Both the position numbers and the translations under genes were made by a program. Shown here in pieces: positions 18,701 to 27,534 of a stretch of DNA of 64,000 nt. Source of the DNA: CBDDLJ01 sp965230635 (GTDB taxonomy: Bacteria > Pseudomonadota > Gammaproteobacteria > UBA1113); contig CBDDLJ010000016.1 in assembly GCA_965230635.1 (NCBI GenBank), positions 124,001 through 188,000 on the forward strand, in the 5' to 3' direction. Position 1 is the first letter of the stretch. Every line of letters starts with the position of its first letter. The notes beneath the pieces were generated by a model. That model saw nothing but the letters and a program-made list of their open reading frames with translations. It did not search any database and had not been told where the DNA came from.

Positions 18701-19662
18701 GTCATATAGTCATGAATCGTTGTGTTGAAGAATTGTTTTACCACAATTTACGACAATACCGTGTTGCAGATAATGCAGTGTTTAATGACCAAGATATTTT
18801 AATGTTAAGACTGTTTTATGATGAGATATTTAATGAAAATTTAGAGAATAGTTATCAAGGCTTAGGAAACTGGATAGGGTTTGTGCATCGACTATTAGCA
18901 GTTGATCCAACATATTATCAACAAGGTGTAAATATTCTAATGAATTGTTTTCCTGAAGAAGATAGTGAACTTAAAAAATACTCCAATACTGATCAGTTAA
19001 TAACATTAGATAATCTAAAATCGATATGTGACTATTTTCTTAGTCAGGAAATAACATTAGATGATCTAAAAAAGATATGTTACTATTTTCTTAGGAAAAA
19101 ACTAGAAACACTTTTTATCATGTCACATATAACGTTAGAAAAATCAATGCTTAACAATATCATTGATTATCTTCTCTACCACATTCCTCGCGTGGGTTGC
19201 AAACAGGATTTTTCAACTTATGATAGTATAGCACCAAAGATACAACAAGATGCTTCTGCATGTGGCGTATGTTCGACAGAAGCTATTATCGCACGAATAG
19301 CAGGCAAGCCACTACCAGAAGAACAACCACCTGGTGCTTTAGTTTTGCGCGAAAAGCAAATAGATAGGGTGTTTTGTTATTTTAAAGAGCAGTATAAGGG
19401 TAAGAAAGCATTTAAGACTAATTTTCGTCACTTTTTATCTGAAGACTCTGATGGAGCGAAAAAAGTAAATAGCGTCACGGAGTACTATAAAAATAAAATG
19501 AAAAAAACAACACAAAAAAATGAAGTTGCCATGACTATAAAGGATCAGCAGAAAAAAACGCTTTCGCCCAATATTGAAACAGATTCAGCGCCGTTAACGC
19601 CTGCTTCTACTGGTGATCGCAGAGTATCATCAACACTCAGAAAAATGGTGAGTTGTGCATGA
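15757..19662 (+). CDS. Large effector-like protein, candidate clan CE (ULP-like) cysteine protease
   Basis: 1301 residues and paralogous to the next gene. Residues about 150-340 are Lys/Glu-rich and probably coiled coil. Two adjacent hydrophobic helices lie at about 394-417 and 423-449. The C-terminal half has spaced motifs like Ulp1-type proteases: WYTDNDVNAVIN (W525), GHW (H936), NYSDPLGSS (D963) and QQDASACGVC (Q1163, C1169, Gln six before Cys). All are kept in the paralogue. Spacings are far larger than in ordinary Ulp1 domains (about 400 residues W to H, 200 D to Q), so the assignment is a hypothesis; it could be a different fold. Size, coiled coil, membrane hairpin and nearby Dot/Icm genes suggest a secreted effector. 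The tail after 1230 is Lys/Ser/Thr-rich. Confidence 0.6.
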   Translation: MIEADANLIKNTLEQYGNELVTALQENSQQQPASDGADTVVSVDNINQLVNNYLAAIVGQIAEIPHSQTTVGQIARSSTINLADIQTANSSDAIFTPELLNEYDVIKEMIQRIPLLEKQSTESNAYKEYSVNYVEHLRKTYNCIIQFHLDAEANDCIKKIQNKRKALLQQIDMFHQYLKEYNHILEMIETINTYYARNKHIIKLKQTYFKEFNIEENSSVADTIKKIEEEAIASNNRMIKKNIDMLETQETQLADLKKKTLAQRADVEEKNKAALDEMNSDTMSAWADFLHNAEKMFQLAQELKRANNIKDELEKQAKKVKLEKNILNVFQQLQQDYSVGYTSVATVFSDQSMPCDKQNEENEAEILQELNNQFISASYKLENADMARELYKKNFMLISMSVSVALTLTSLVLTGMLAFFFFPPAWVAVLPLTVTAVASSLIVAGIAAITSVFLFKTKIRNKDENINRLGQDKLNKMVLLNRFKESKQSSGVKHNQQNQSFNSIEARLKSQQKPRDKKKVNIRYWYTDNDVNAVINAACSQVGGGRADGNEFNYLLRGKAVEQDKDGKPIDYQGTLPELACGACIKESESHENTGLYDNVVQGTRYVVAVTPAAYETVYCNQLSNGVMTSAPAAFLDARIRTQKESMPAYVGYKLITSSQNGLKEAVSRLRTPLIDFLDNNLVELKQGQANVPDRRMSLLKICMYYKRMAVRLTNIFFRKKKGSIDQQIEGLLTLLIKIEFYANKEQAIGIDQTIEKIEHENYKENIKKMYKAKYKSGQKCIKELQEYAVSLRSLLSEIYGKNALNNTELLATIVDFLSTLFKKYNEFIAKSPNFAAEKNKLVKEFSKYNQDFGATVYQTCMTLLSNDILKDFKKALKAASLDYQDAIVEVISKILSIKSSSDKDSLFRDGKLYKHGKILIPVATGKIAHSIAAGHWKYLEIRLHYEDSTNNSFMYVSINYSDPLGSSSGNVQSPRFKEELRHIVMNRCVEELFYHNLRQYRVADNAVFNDQDILMLRLFYDEIFNENLENSYQGLGNWIGFVHRLLAVDPTYYQQGVNILMNCFPEEDSELKKYSNTDQLITLDNLKSICDYFLSQEITLDDLKKICYYFLRKKLETLFIMSHITLEKSMLNNIIDYLLYHIPRVGCKQDFSTYDSIAPKIQQDASACGVCSTEAIIARIAGKPLPEEQPPGALVLREKQIDRVFCYFKEQYKGKKAFKTNFRHFLSEDSDGAKKVNSVTEYYKNKMKKTTQKNEVAMTIKDQQKKTLSPNIETDSAPLTPASTGDRRVSSTLRKMVSCA

Positions 19663-19792
19663 TTAAGAAGGATAATGGCTAGAAGATTTTGTTGATTTGC
19701 AAATAGCAGATGATAGTTTGTATTAAGTCAGTGCGCGGGTGTTAGGGTAATATGAATGTGTAAGAAGTATAATGATATAGAGGGGAATTACT

Positions 19793-20998
19793 GTGTTGCC
19801 TAAAGAGAAATTACAACGCTGGCAAGCGGGATTACTTGCTGAGTATAAAATTGACAAAGTGTTTGGCCATGTTGAGATTATTAATAATATTAATCAGCAA
19901 GTGAATAAATTCCTTCAAGCGATTAATAAGATTCATAAGAATATAATAGAAGTGCCTATAAAAAGAAATCCCCATTCTGTCAATGATGTTGAATTGCAAA
20001 CTGTCCTAAATACTATGCTTACAAAAGAATGGCAGCTTGAGTTTGATGAAATAAAAACAATGCTTCAGCATGAACATTTTTTGCAAATTAAAGAAAATAA
20101 CGATCTTAGTTATATTGAATATACCGGTGCTAGCAAAGCCCACCTGGTAAAATTTTATGAGAAAATGATTGAATTTTCTTTAGCAGTGAACGATAGCGAA
20201 GATACCTGTTTAAAAAATATTTCAAATAAAAAGTTTGCTTTAGAAAAATATAAAGTGAAAACGCTTTTACCACAGTTAGGGCAACTTAATAATATTTTAA
20301 TATTGGTGAATTGTAATGAAAATATTAAGTTATTACGAAGACAATATAGTGAAGACAGACTTAAAGCAGCAGTAGATTTCTCTGCAGATAAATATGCTGA
20401 TCAAATTGAGCAAGAAATCATAGCGCATAATAATGCTTTGATTGATAGAATTATGAAAAATTTAGGTTTGAGTCAAAATGATCCCAACGCTGTAGAAAAA
20501 CGATTAGATGAAATTAAAAAGCAAGTAACCGATGTTGATGGGGTCTTGCGTGAAATTACACTGCTAGCAGTGTGTATTGATAAAGCAAAACAGTTGTATG
20601 AATTAGAGAAAAAAAACCAAGAAGCAGAAAAAAAAGCAAATGATGAAGAACAGAAGCAATTAGCAGATGCTAAAGCGCTTAAGATCATTCAAATTTTCAC
20701 TGTATTGAAACAACAATCTTCACTAGAACAATTAATAAGCAGTAACCAGCCTACTTTTGACGTGTTGTTATCTTTACACCAAAAGACTTTTCCTGATAGT
20801 AGAAAAACACAGAAAAAAAATAGTCAGCAAGTAACTCACGATATAAAATATAATCTTAAAAAGGCAAAGTTGAGTCGTAAAAAATACCAACGATTGTTTG
20901 CATTTAGAGCAAGCTTTTCAATTGCGGCTGCTTTTTTTGCTAGTCTAGTATTAACAGCAGTTGGATTATTGCTATTTCCCCTGTGGGGATTGCTATGA
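19793..20998 (+). CDS. Second effector-like paralogue, N-terminal part (split by frameshift)
   Basis: 401 residues starting at GTG 19793 with AGGGG eight bases upstream. It matches the N-terminal third of the preceding gene in plan: helical, Lys-rich coiled coil (about 250-300), then the first membrane helix (FSIAAAFFASLVLTAVGLLL). The frame stops at FPLWGLL, exactly where the paralogue reads FPPAWVAVLPL. Adding one G to the GGGG near 20983 restores FPLWGIAMIPL, the same length as the paralogue, and joins it to the next frame. It is therefore half of one roughly 1200-residue gene. Confidence 0.7.
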   Translation: MLPKEKLQRWQAGLLAEYKIDKVFGHVEIINNINQQVNKFLQAINKIHKNIIEVPIKRNPHSVNDVELQTVLNTMLTKEWQLEFDEIKTMLQHEHFLQIKENNDLSYIEYTGASKAHLVKFYEKMIEFSLAVNDSEDTCLKNISNKKFALEKYKVKTLLPQLGQLNNILILVNCNENIKLLRRQYSEDRLKAAVDFSADKYADQIEQEIIAHNNALIDRIMKNLGLSQNDPNAVEKRLDEIKKQVTDVDGVLREITLLAVCIDKAKQLYELEKKNQEAEKKANDEEQKQLADAKALKIIQIFTVLKQQSSLEQLISSNQPTFDVLLSLHQKTFPDSRKTQKKNSQQVTHDIKYNLKKAKLSRKKYQRLFAFRASFSIAAAFFASLVLTAVGLLLFPLWGLL

Positions 20999-23409
20999 TT
21001 CCTTTAGCTATTACGGCAGCCGCTAGTAGTTTAATTGTCTCAGTAATCACCGCAGGTATTAGCAGACTAATATATAAGCAAAAAGCACAAATTTATAACA
21101 AAAAAGTGAGTGATGAAAGAGAAAAGTTAAAAAATCATGCGCTTCGGCTAACAAGCATGCCAGCTAAACAAAAAAAGCAAGAATTAATATCTTCAGTCAG
21201 TGGTGAAAATGGGAATTATTGGTATACAGAAAAAGATATGAAGATGGTTATTGAAGCGGGTTGTCAACAAGACGGTGGTGGTCGTGATGAGAAACGTTTC
21301 AATAATTTGCTTTGTGGTGATAAAAGACATGAAGGCACATTGCCAGAAAGTAAAATTGATCAACGCATTAAGAAAGTGGGATCTGAAAATTTTTACGATA
21401 ATGTTAAAAAAGGAACACGTTATGTTGTTGCTGTTCCACCGATTATAACACGACAAGTTATTTATAAAGACAGTTTAAGCTCAGAAGAAAAAAATAATGC
21501 TGCGGTGCAAGTCTTAGATGCCAGGAAGATAATCTCGCTAGCTGATTTTTCTGCGTATCAGGTATATGAAGTACTAAGAAAAAATCATGATTTAAAAGAT
21601 AAAATTAGTAAAAATATAACAAGTCCATTGATTGCATTTTTGGATGAGCAGTTAAGATTGCTGTTCTCGGATGCTAAAGGGGAGCAGACAGAGAAAAGAG
21701 ATACTCTCTTAAGAGTATGTATGTATTACAAGCAACTAATAGATTATTTAAAAAATAGAGTTTTGCTTTCCCGAAGAAGTAAAAACAATATGACAGATAA
21801 GCAAGCGATGGTAATTGTCGGCTTGTTTATCAAGATTGAACTTGAACATATGTTAACAATAATTGACAGAAACAAAGAGTTGGATCGACGCGCGGATAAA
21901 AAACATGGCTGCGAAAAATTTATTAAAGTAATTAAAAAGAAAGGCAATGAAAAGCTACTTAAAACATTACAGCAATATGCTGTTTTTATTTGCCATGGAG
22001 CAAATAGTTTAAATAAAGTAGAAAATCCTGATGTGGTTATGAAAAATTTATCAACCTTAGCAAAAGGTTATGATAATATAGTTACAGAGCACGAAGAATT
22101 CACGTTACTCAAAAATGCATTGTTAAAGATGAACCCCGATCAAGTTATCGACAGAATATTTGCTCAAATGCGAATAGCGCTTTTGTCTGAGAATGTTTTT
22201 GAAAACATGAAAAAAGCATTAAATAGATATGGTAAAAAATACCAAGATGCAATTGCTGAAATTGTGCCAAGACTTTTGTCAAGAAAAAATCCATTGCATC
22301 AACATGGAAAAATACTCATGCCTATACTCAAAGGTGGTGCAGTATTTAATAATACTGCAAAAGGACATTGGAAATACTTAGAAATTAGATTTCACTATGA
22401 AGCGGGAGTTTCGAATGGTAAACGTAAAGATGATTATGTATTTGTTACAATCAATTATTCTGATCCATATGGTTCTTCCGGGTTAGCAGATGACAAAGAG
22501 TTTAAGGAACATATTTGTCAGGCCGTAATGAATCGTTGCATGGAAGAAATTTTTTATCACGGGCTACAGCAACTTAAGGTGAATAATAACGATATTTTTA
22601 ATAATGAAGATATTTTAAGGTTAAGGCTTTATTATGACAAAATATTTCACATTGGCTCTGCAGATTCAGCTAATTGGATAGCAACTGCGCGTATAGCGTT
22701 AGTTGGAGATCAAAAAAATTATAAAATAATTTCAAATTCTTTACTTAAGAATTTTGGAAAAGTTTATCCTGAGCTAGCTGAAGCAATGACATTGAAGGAA
22801 AAATTTGAACATATTATTGCTGAAAAATTGAAGATCCTCTTTACTATTGCGAATATAGAAATTAAGCATGACAGTGATGTATTTAAAACTATTTTAGCAT
22901 TTGTTTTGGAAAATATACCCATTGCTTACTATAGAGATGAATTTTCACATTATGATAATTATGCGCCAAAAATACAAAGTGGGGATGCTTCGACATGTGG
23001 GGTGTGTACTGCTGAGGCGATTAAAGCCCGAATAGTAGGAAAGCCATTGCCAATAGAGCAAGAAGCGAAAGCAATCCACTTACGCAAACAGCAAATAAGC
23101 TCGGTTTATTCTTATCTACAAAAAAGCCTTGCTGAAGAAGAGCTAGCTGAAAATTTTTCTGATTTTTTATCAAAACAATCTGTCAACGAGCAGAAAAAAG
23201 TATATGATGTGAAAGCATATCAAGCCGCTATGAACATATTATCAGAAAAAAACAAATCAACTGCTGCCGTATCCGAAAATACGCAATCAACACCATTATT
23301 GTTGAGACCTTTCACAGAAGGTACTAAGAAAGAAGAAGATGTTAAATTTTCCGAGCAGGATAATGGTCAGAATCCAAGCGATACAAGGATTGAGTGTAGA
23401 GTTCGATAA
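20983..23409 (+). CDS. Second effector-like paralogue, C-terminal protease-like part
   Basis: 808 residues beginning with the second membrane helix (IPLAITAAASSLIVSVITAG). It carries the same motif series as the paralogue: YWYTEKDMKMVIEAGC, KGHWKYLEIRFHYE (H462), TINYSDPYGSS (D494) and IQSGDASTCGVC (Q665, C672; numbering from GTG 20983). Gln is seven rather than six before Cys. Conservation of these four spots in otherwise diverged sequence supports a functional site, perhaps clan CE protease. The GTG overlaps the upstream frame by 16 bp and has no ribosome site. Whether it is translated separately, by frameshifting or not at all is unknown. The gene converges on dam. Confidence 0.62.
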   Translation: MGIAMIPLAITAAASSLIVSVITAGISRLIYKQKAQIYNKKVSDEREKLKNHALRLTSMPAKQKKQELISSVSGENGNYWYTEKDMKMVIEAGCQQDGGGRDEKRFNNLLCGDKRHEGTLPESKIDQRIKKVGSENFYDNVKKGTRYVVAVPPIITRQVIYKDSLSSEEKNNAAVQVLDARKIISLADFSAYQVYEVLRKNHDLKDKISKNITSPLIAFLDEQLRLLFSDAKGEQTEKRDTLLRVCMYYKQLIDYLKNRVLLSRRSKNNMTDKQAMVIVGLFIKIELEHMLTIIDRNKELDRRADKKHGCEKFIKVIKKKGNEKLLKTLQQYAVFICHGANSLNKVENPDVVMKNLSTLAKGYDNIVTEHEEFTLLKNALLKMNPDQVIDRIFAQMRIALLSENVFENMKKALNRYGKKYQDAIAEIVPRLLSRKNPLHQHGKILMPILKGGAVFNNTAKGHWKYLEIRFHYEAGVSNGKRKDDYVFVTINYSDPYGSSGLADDKEFKEHICQAVMNRCMEEIFYHGLQQLKVNNNDIFNNEDILRLRLYYDKIFHIGSADSANWIATARIALVGDQKNYKIISNSLLKNFGKVYPELAEAMTLKEKFEHIIAEKLKILFTIANIEIKHDSDVFKTILAFVLENIPIAYYRDEFSHYDNYAPKIQSGDASTCGVCTAEAIKARIVGKPLPIEQEAKAIHLRKQQISSVYSYLQKSLAEEELAENFSDFLSKQSVNEQKKVYDVKAYQAAMNILSEKNKSTAAVSENTQSTPLLLRPFTEGTKKEEDVKFSEQDNGQNPSDTRIECRVR

Positions 23410-23423
23410 AATAGATCAAACCA

Positions 23424-24242
23424 TTATCGCGGTGGATAAATAGCGAATATCTCCTGAACGGTTCTTCTTTGATCAATTTTACAGTTGATACTACGAAAAA
23501 CTGGCACGAAGTGTAATTTAGCATTTGCATAAACTTTTCGAGTAAAGGGTGTATCGTGGTTAGATAGCATGACAAAGACCCCGCGCTTTTGTGTTTTTTC
23601 AGCTAATTCGGCTAATTCTATCTGATCCTCTTCAGTAAATGACTTATGATGGTAGTTAAAATGAGAGTTATGGTTTGATACATAGGGTGGATCGCAATAA
23701 ACAATATCACCAGCCTGTGCTTGTGCTAACACTTTTTTATAATCCATATTATAAAAGCTTATTTTTTCTGCTAGTTGATAGAAATTAATCAGAGCGTTTT
23801 CTGGAAACATTGGTGAACGATAACGGCCAAAAGGTACGTTAAAATCACCGCTGCTATTGTAACGACATAGACCATTATAGCCATGTCGATTGAGATAAAG
23901 AAATAACAACGATTTTTCATAATTGTTATCGCAATGGTTAAAATAGTTACGTGTATGATAATAGTATTCTGCAGAATTATTTTCTTTTTTAAAAAGCATT
24001 TTTGCATCTGAGATAAATTTTTTCTTGTGGCGTTTAATATTTTTAAACAAATTAATTAAGTCATTATTGGCATCATTCAGTATGTATTGTGAGTAATCTG
24101 AATTAATGGATACTGCTGCACTACCAGCAAAAGGTTCAATTAGACGATTTCCCTTTTTAGGCAATAGTTTTTTTATAGTGGGTAATAAGCGAAATTTACT
24201 TCCTGCCCACTTTAAAAAAGGTCTTTTGTGTTCGCTGGTCAT
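23424..24242 (-). CDS. dam: DNA adenine methylase (Dam, GATC type)
   Basis: 272 residues, D12-class N6-adenine methyltransferase. SAM motif FLKWAGSKFRLLPTIKKLLP at the N-terminus, then RLIEPFAGSAAVSIN and the catalytic DPPY in GDIVYCDPPYVSN, followed by HYHHKSFTEEDQIELAEL. The length and order match E. coli Dam (278). Dam methylates GATC and lets mismatch repair recognise the parental strand; mutL is also in the window. AAGGAC precedes the ATG. It ends 14 bp from the convergent effector-like gene. Confidence 0.93.
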   Translation of the reverse strand: MTSEHKRPFLKWAGSKFRLLPTIKKLLPKKGNRLIEPFAGSAAVSINSDYSQYILNDANNDLINLFKNIKRHKKKFISDAKMLFKKENNSAEYYYHTRNYFNHCDNNYEKSLLFLYLNRHGYNGLCRYNSSGDFNVPFGRYRSPMFPENALINFYQLAEKISFYNMDYKKVLAQAQAGDIVYCDPPYVSNHNSHFNYHHKSFTEEDQIELAELAEKTQKRGVFVMLSNHDTPFTRKVYANAKLHFVPVFRSINCKIDQRRTVQEIFAIYPPR

Positions 24243-24256
24243 GATATGTCCTTGCT

Positions 24257-25030
24257 TTATTCTGAGTAGATGCTAATGATATTAGCATCTACCAACTGTT
24301 TTATTATATCTAACCCGTTTGCTAGTATTTTATCTGGCTCAGCGTATGCTAATTCAGTCGCTATTTTAACTAAAGCCACTTTGCCTTCACATGGCGAACT
24401 GAATATTTCCAGCAATTTAGCTGTCACTGTATTAAGCAGCATAAATTCCACCTTGTCGTCACTATTGCGATAAACCACGATATGTGTAGCTGTTGTTTCT
24501 TTTGCAATAGGAATATAGTCGAGTCCAATTTTATGCACTGAAAAGTTATAACGTAATGACCAAGCTAATGGTGAAATTTGATAGTGTGTGTGTAGGAAAG
24601 CTTGCTCAGCAGAAAAATTTAAAGAAGAAATATCGTCATTTGACAAGTCTAGCGCTAACTCCACCCATTCATAATGGGCTAATTCCATTAAGAACGGTGG
24701 AGCCGTTAGTGTTATGGGCCATTCTTGCTGTAAAAAGTCAATAAATTCCTCTGGAATTTTGTGAAAATAAGGTGTTAGTGCTCGATGCCTTTGCAAAAAG
24801 GCATAAATTATCTCTGTCCAATAATCATCATCAACAAGGCTGGTTAAGATAGGGAAACAAGCTGAAACCAAACTTTTAATATTATTAAATAATAGTTTTT
24901 GATAAACTTCCATGCGATATGGTGCTTTATTTGATGGATAAAATTGACCTGTTGGTTGACGAATACTTGCTGTGAAAGCGTATTGTTCTTTTTGAAAACG
25001 GGGCAAAGTATGGTTAGCTTCTTTAAGCAT
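24257..25030 (-). CDS. DUF2063 (HvfC/BufC-like) partner protein
   Basis: 257 residues from ATG 25030. The N-terminal DUF2063 domain is recognisable: FQKEQYAFTASIRQP, then YRMEVYQKLLFNNIKSLVSACFPIL and DDDYWTEIIYAFLQRHR. Proteins of this type pair with DUF692 multinuclear iron oxidases and help bring the precursor peptide to the enzyme. It overlaps the DUF692 gene by 8 bp, so the two are coupled. The family was first annotated as putative DNA-binding, which is probably misleading. No precursor-peptide gene is seen beside it. Confidence 0.85.
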   Translation of the reverse strand: MLKEANHTLPRFQKEQYAFTASIRQPTGQFYPSNKAPYRMEVYQKLLFNNIKSLVSACFPILTSLVDDDYWTEIIYAFLQRHRALTPYFHKIPEEFIDFLQQEWPITLTAPPFLMELAHYEWVELALDLSNDDISSLNFSAEQAFLHTHYQISPLAWSLRYNFSVHKIGLDYIPIAKETTATHIVVYRNSDDKVEFMLLNTVTAKLLEIFSSPCEGKVALVKIATELAYAEPDKILANGLDIIKQLVDANIISIYSE

Positions 25031-25853
25031 TGTTTTTTTCCTGAGTGGTTTTTTGTAAACAATGAATACGATCAATTTCTGCTAGCAGTTTTTCAAAAGG
25101 TGGGAAGTTGAAGTCGCGCTCAAGTAATGTTGGCATGATACCAAAATGTTGGTAAGCTGTTTTTAAAAGTTGCCAAACAGGCTCGATAATCGCATTACCA
25201 TGCGTATCTATCATTAAGCCTTCTTTTTCTTGATGATGCCCTGCGATATGAACATATGCTATGTGTTTTGCTTTCAAATTAATTAGAAAGTTTTCCGCAT
25301 CATAATAATGGTTGATACTATTGACATAAATATTATTAACATCAAGCAATAAATGACAATTCGTTTCAGCCAGTACTGCATTAATGAATTCCAATTCTGT
25401 TAATTCCTGGCCTGGTGTAGCATAATAAGAAATATTTTCCATAATGATTGGTTGTTCTAAGATATCTTGCACTTGTTTTATTCGATTTGCAACATAATGG
25501 ATCGCTTCTTCCGTAAATGGAATAGGTAAGAGATCGTAAAGTTGACCCCCATCTGTACAGTAACTTAAGTGCTCACTGTAAAGTACACAGTAGTGTTGAG
25601 CCATAAAATGTTTGATGTCTTCTAATAAAGAGACATTTAATGGATCCGGTCCACCAATCGATAAAGATAATCCATGACAAATAATAGGATATTTTTCTGC
25701 GATAGCCTGTAACATTTTTCCACGACGGCCACCAACATGAATCCAATTTTCTGGCGCTATTTCTATAAAATCAATATTGGATGGAAATTGTGCGTGAAAT
25801 TCTCTTTGAAATTCATGCCTATAACCAAGACCAACACCGGAAACAGTCGTCAT
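25023..25853 (-). CDS. DUF692 multinuclear non-heme iron oxidase (HvfB/BufB/MbnB-like)
   Basis: 276 residues with a TIM-barrel DUF692 fold. Metal-ligand and core motifs: GLGYRHEF, DFIEIAPENWIHVGGRRG, CHGLSLSIGGPDPLN, YSEHLSYC, IMENISYY, LLDVNNIYVN, YVHIAGHH and DTHGNAIIEPVW. Characterised members modify Cys in copper-related peptides with their partner protein. The partner DUF2063 gene overlaps the 3' end, but the usual small Cys-rich precursor is not adjacent. Function here is therefore open; the peptide may be encoded elsewhere. Confidence 0.88.
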   Translation of the reverse strand: MTTVSGVGLGYRHEFQREFHAQFPSNIDFIEIAPENWIHVGGRRGKMLQAIAEKYPIICHGLSLSIGGPDPLNVSLLEDIKHFMAQHYCVLYSEHLSYCTDGGQLYDLLPIPFTEEAIHYVANRIKQVQDILEQPIIMENISYYATPGQELTELEFINAVLAETNCHLLLDVNNIYVNSINHYYDAENFLINLKAKHIAYVHIAGHHQEKEGLMIDTHGNAIIEPVWQLLKTAYQHFGIMPTLLERDFNFPPFEKLLAEIDRIHCLQKTTQEKNNA

Positions 25854-26023
25854 AGGTTTTGCATCTTATTTGTTATATAAGCGACCACTATCATTTTGTT
25901 AAAGTACTTTATTTGACCTTTCGGCACAACATGCTCCTTGTTTAAAATTTTACCATGCCAACAAAGCAGTATAACGTATTGAGAAGCATAGCTAAAATAT
26001 TATTATATCGGTAAAATAACTTT

Positions 26024-26755
26024 ATGGAAAATTTTTGCATAGTTAATACAAAGCTCGCTCATTTATGGTGGTTTCCTCTCAAGACAGAGCCAGATCTGGT
26101 GTCGCATTATTATGCATTGCTGGATCCGCAAGAACAAGCGCGAGCAGACCGTTTCGTCTTTCCCCAGCATAGACAGAATTTTATTATTGCTCATGCAGGT
26201 TTACGTATGATTTTAGCTGATTACTTGAAAATAAAAGCACGGGCAGTGAGTTTCCACCATAATGAATACCAAAAGCCATTTTTATCTAATACTCATTCTA
26301 CGCAGTTAACATTTAATTTATCGCATTCTGATCATTATGCCTTAGTTGGTGTTTTTATGGATGCTCTGATAGGGGTAGATATTGAAAAAATAGACTTGAC
26401 GGTAGAATGCTTAGATATAGCAAAGCGTTTTTTCCATAAAGAAGAAAGTCAACGGATTGCTGCACTGGATGCAAATGATCGCCCTCATTATTTTTATCAA
26501 TATTGGACGGGCAAAGAAGCATTGCTAAAGGCTATTGGACATGGTTTTGCTTTTGGTATGGATAAATGTGTATTAACATTCAATGATAATCAAAAGCCAA
26601 CGGTAAAATTACTCGCTGATACCCAGACACCACATTTAACATGGTCTTTGCTAATATCTCATGCTATAAAGCAGCATACTGTTGCGGTTGCTGTTGCTAA
26701 GTCTGAAGTAAATTGGCAACTGCGACAATACCAGTTTATTAATGACGGTAGTTAG
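26024..26755 (+). CDS. 4'-phosphopantetheinyl transferase, Sfp type
   Basis: 243 residues, Sfp/Gsp-like double-domain PPTase, which moves phosphopantetheine from CoA to acyl- or peptidyl-carrier proteins. Signatures: NLSHSDHYALVGV, the metal-binding GVDIEKID and the second-half YQYWTGKEALLKAIGHGF. No polyketide or peptide synthetase lies in the window, so the carrier protein is unknown; it may serve the fatty-acid ACP if no AcpS exists. It is monocistronic, divergent from the DUF692 gene. Confidence 0.92.
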   Translation: MENFCIVNTKLAHLWWFPLKTEPDLVSHYYALLDPQEQARADRFVFPQHRQNFIIAHAGLRMILADYLKIKARAVSFHHNEYQKPFLSNTHSTQLTFNLSHSDHYALVGVFMDALIGVDIEKIDLTVECLDIAKRFFHKEESQRIAALDANDRPHYFYQYWTGKEALLKAIGHGFAFGMDKCVLTFNDNQKPTVKLLADTQTPHLTWSLLISHAIKQHTVAVAVAKSEVNWQLRQYQFINDGS

Positions 26756-27081
26756 CGACATAAGATTTAGATTGGCATTATTGCACCGATAGAATGCCAT
26801 TCAGAGAACAAAGAAGTATTAGGCATTGTTCCAGATGGCACAGGATCACAGCTTTTATTTAGAATAAATAGTAATTATTTTCTTACCAGAGGATCATGTA
26901 AGTCGAGTGTTAACTGCAAATGGCGACTGAATTGAAAATCCAGAAAAAATTTTCCTCAGTCAAGCTTCAGTAAGAAGTAGATGAAGAAACTTTTGGTGTG
27001 ATAAGTATTATTGAGTAATCTGGCAGAGTCTTTCTTTAGAGAGTGTTTTTAAACCTTTTTTATGGCGTTAGAAATGAGTGA

Positions 27082-27159
27082 ATGGATTCACCAGCTTATC
27101 CAGATAGCTTAATTGATGCAGAATGGATGTTTATCAAGCCCAGTTATGGCTCGCTGTAA
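27082..27159 (+). pseudogene. Remnant of an IS5-type transposase N-terminus
   Basis: The frame ATG 27082 reads AYPDSLIDAEWMFIKP, close to the YPSDLTDEQWxLIxPLL start of IS5-family (DUF4096) transposases, and stops after 25 residues. No further transposase domain or inverted repeats are evident. Identification rests on one short block. Confidence 0.4.
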
Positions 27160-27457
27160 TAAACTAAAATTTAACGGTCAAGCTAATTTAGCTGTTGACA
27201 TTGACTGTAAAGGCTGATAGTAATAATTCGATGACGAGAAGAGGAGGTTGTTTAAAATAACAACGACTTTTCCTGTTATTTTCTGGTGACAGTGAAGCAG
27301 AAAAGTGTAGCTTGACGGTATATCTATATGGCCAGAGTAAGCGTATCGCTAGGATATGCGCGTAGAATTGCACTCTGTTCACATCTTGATGGCAAAGGGT
27401 AAATGATGCAGGCGGATTATTGTTAGTAGTAATGTCTATAGCAGGGTTACTGCATCT

Positions 27458-27481
27458 AAAACCATGTCTTATTGGTTTTTT
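27458..27481. terminator. Hairpin with T run
   Basis: AAAACCA (27458-27464) pairs with TGGTTTT (27473-27479) around an 8-base loop, followed by Ts. It lies 50 bp upstream of the giant gene and may isolate it from upstream transcription. Confidence 0.4.
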
Positions 27482-27534
27482 AGATTAGTGTTTTTATTAA
27501 TTAGAAAGCATAAGACAGTAGAGGAAGGTGAGGC

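Larger units (their letters stand above)
26756..27534. other. Gene-poor region upstream of the giant NLR-like gene
   Basis: About 780 bp with broken coding fragments. A recognisable piece is the transposase fragment at 27082-27159, and there is a hairpin at 27458-27481. An earlier stretch reading IGIIAPIECHSENKEVLGI (from about 26773) looks like old coding sequence but I cannot name it. A Shine-Dalgarno-like GGAAGGTGAGG lies just before the ATG at 27535. Confidence 0.4.

Noticed and set aside
15757..23409. CidA-CidB-like cytoplasmic incompatibility pair
   Set aside because: CidB also has a Ulp1-like domain, but here the two genes are paralogues of each other and not a cidA-cidB type pair.
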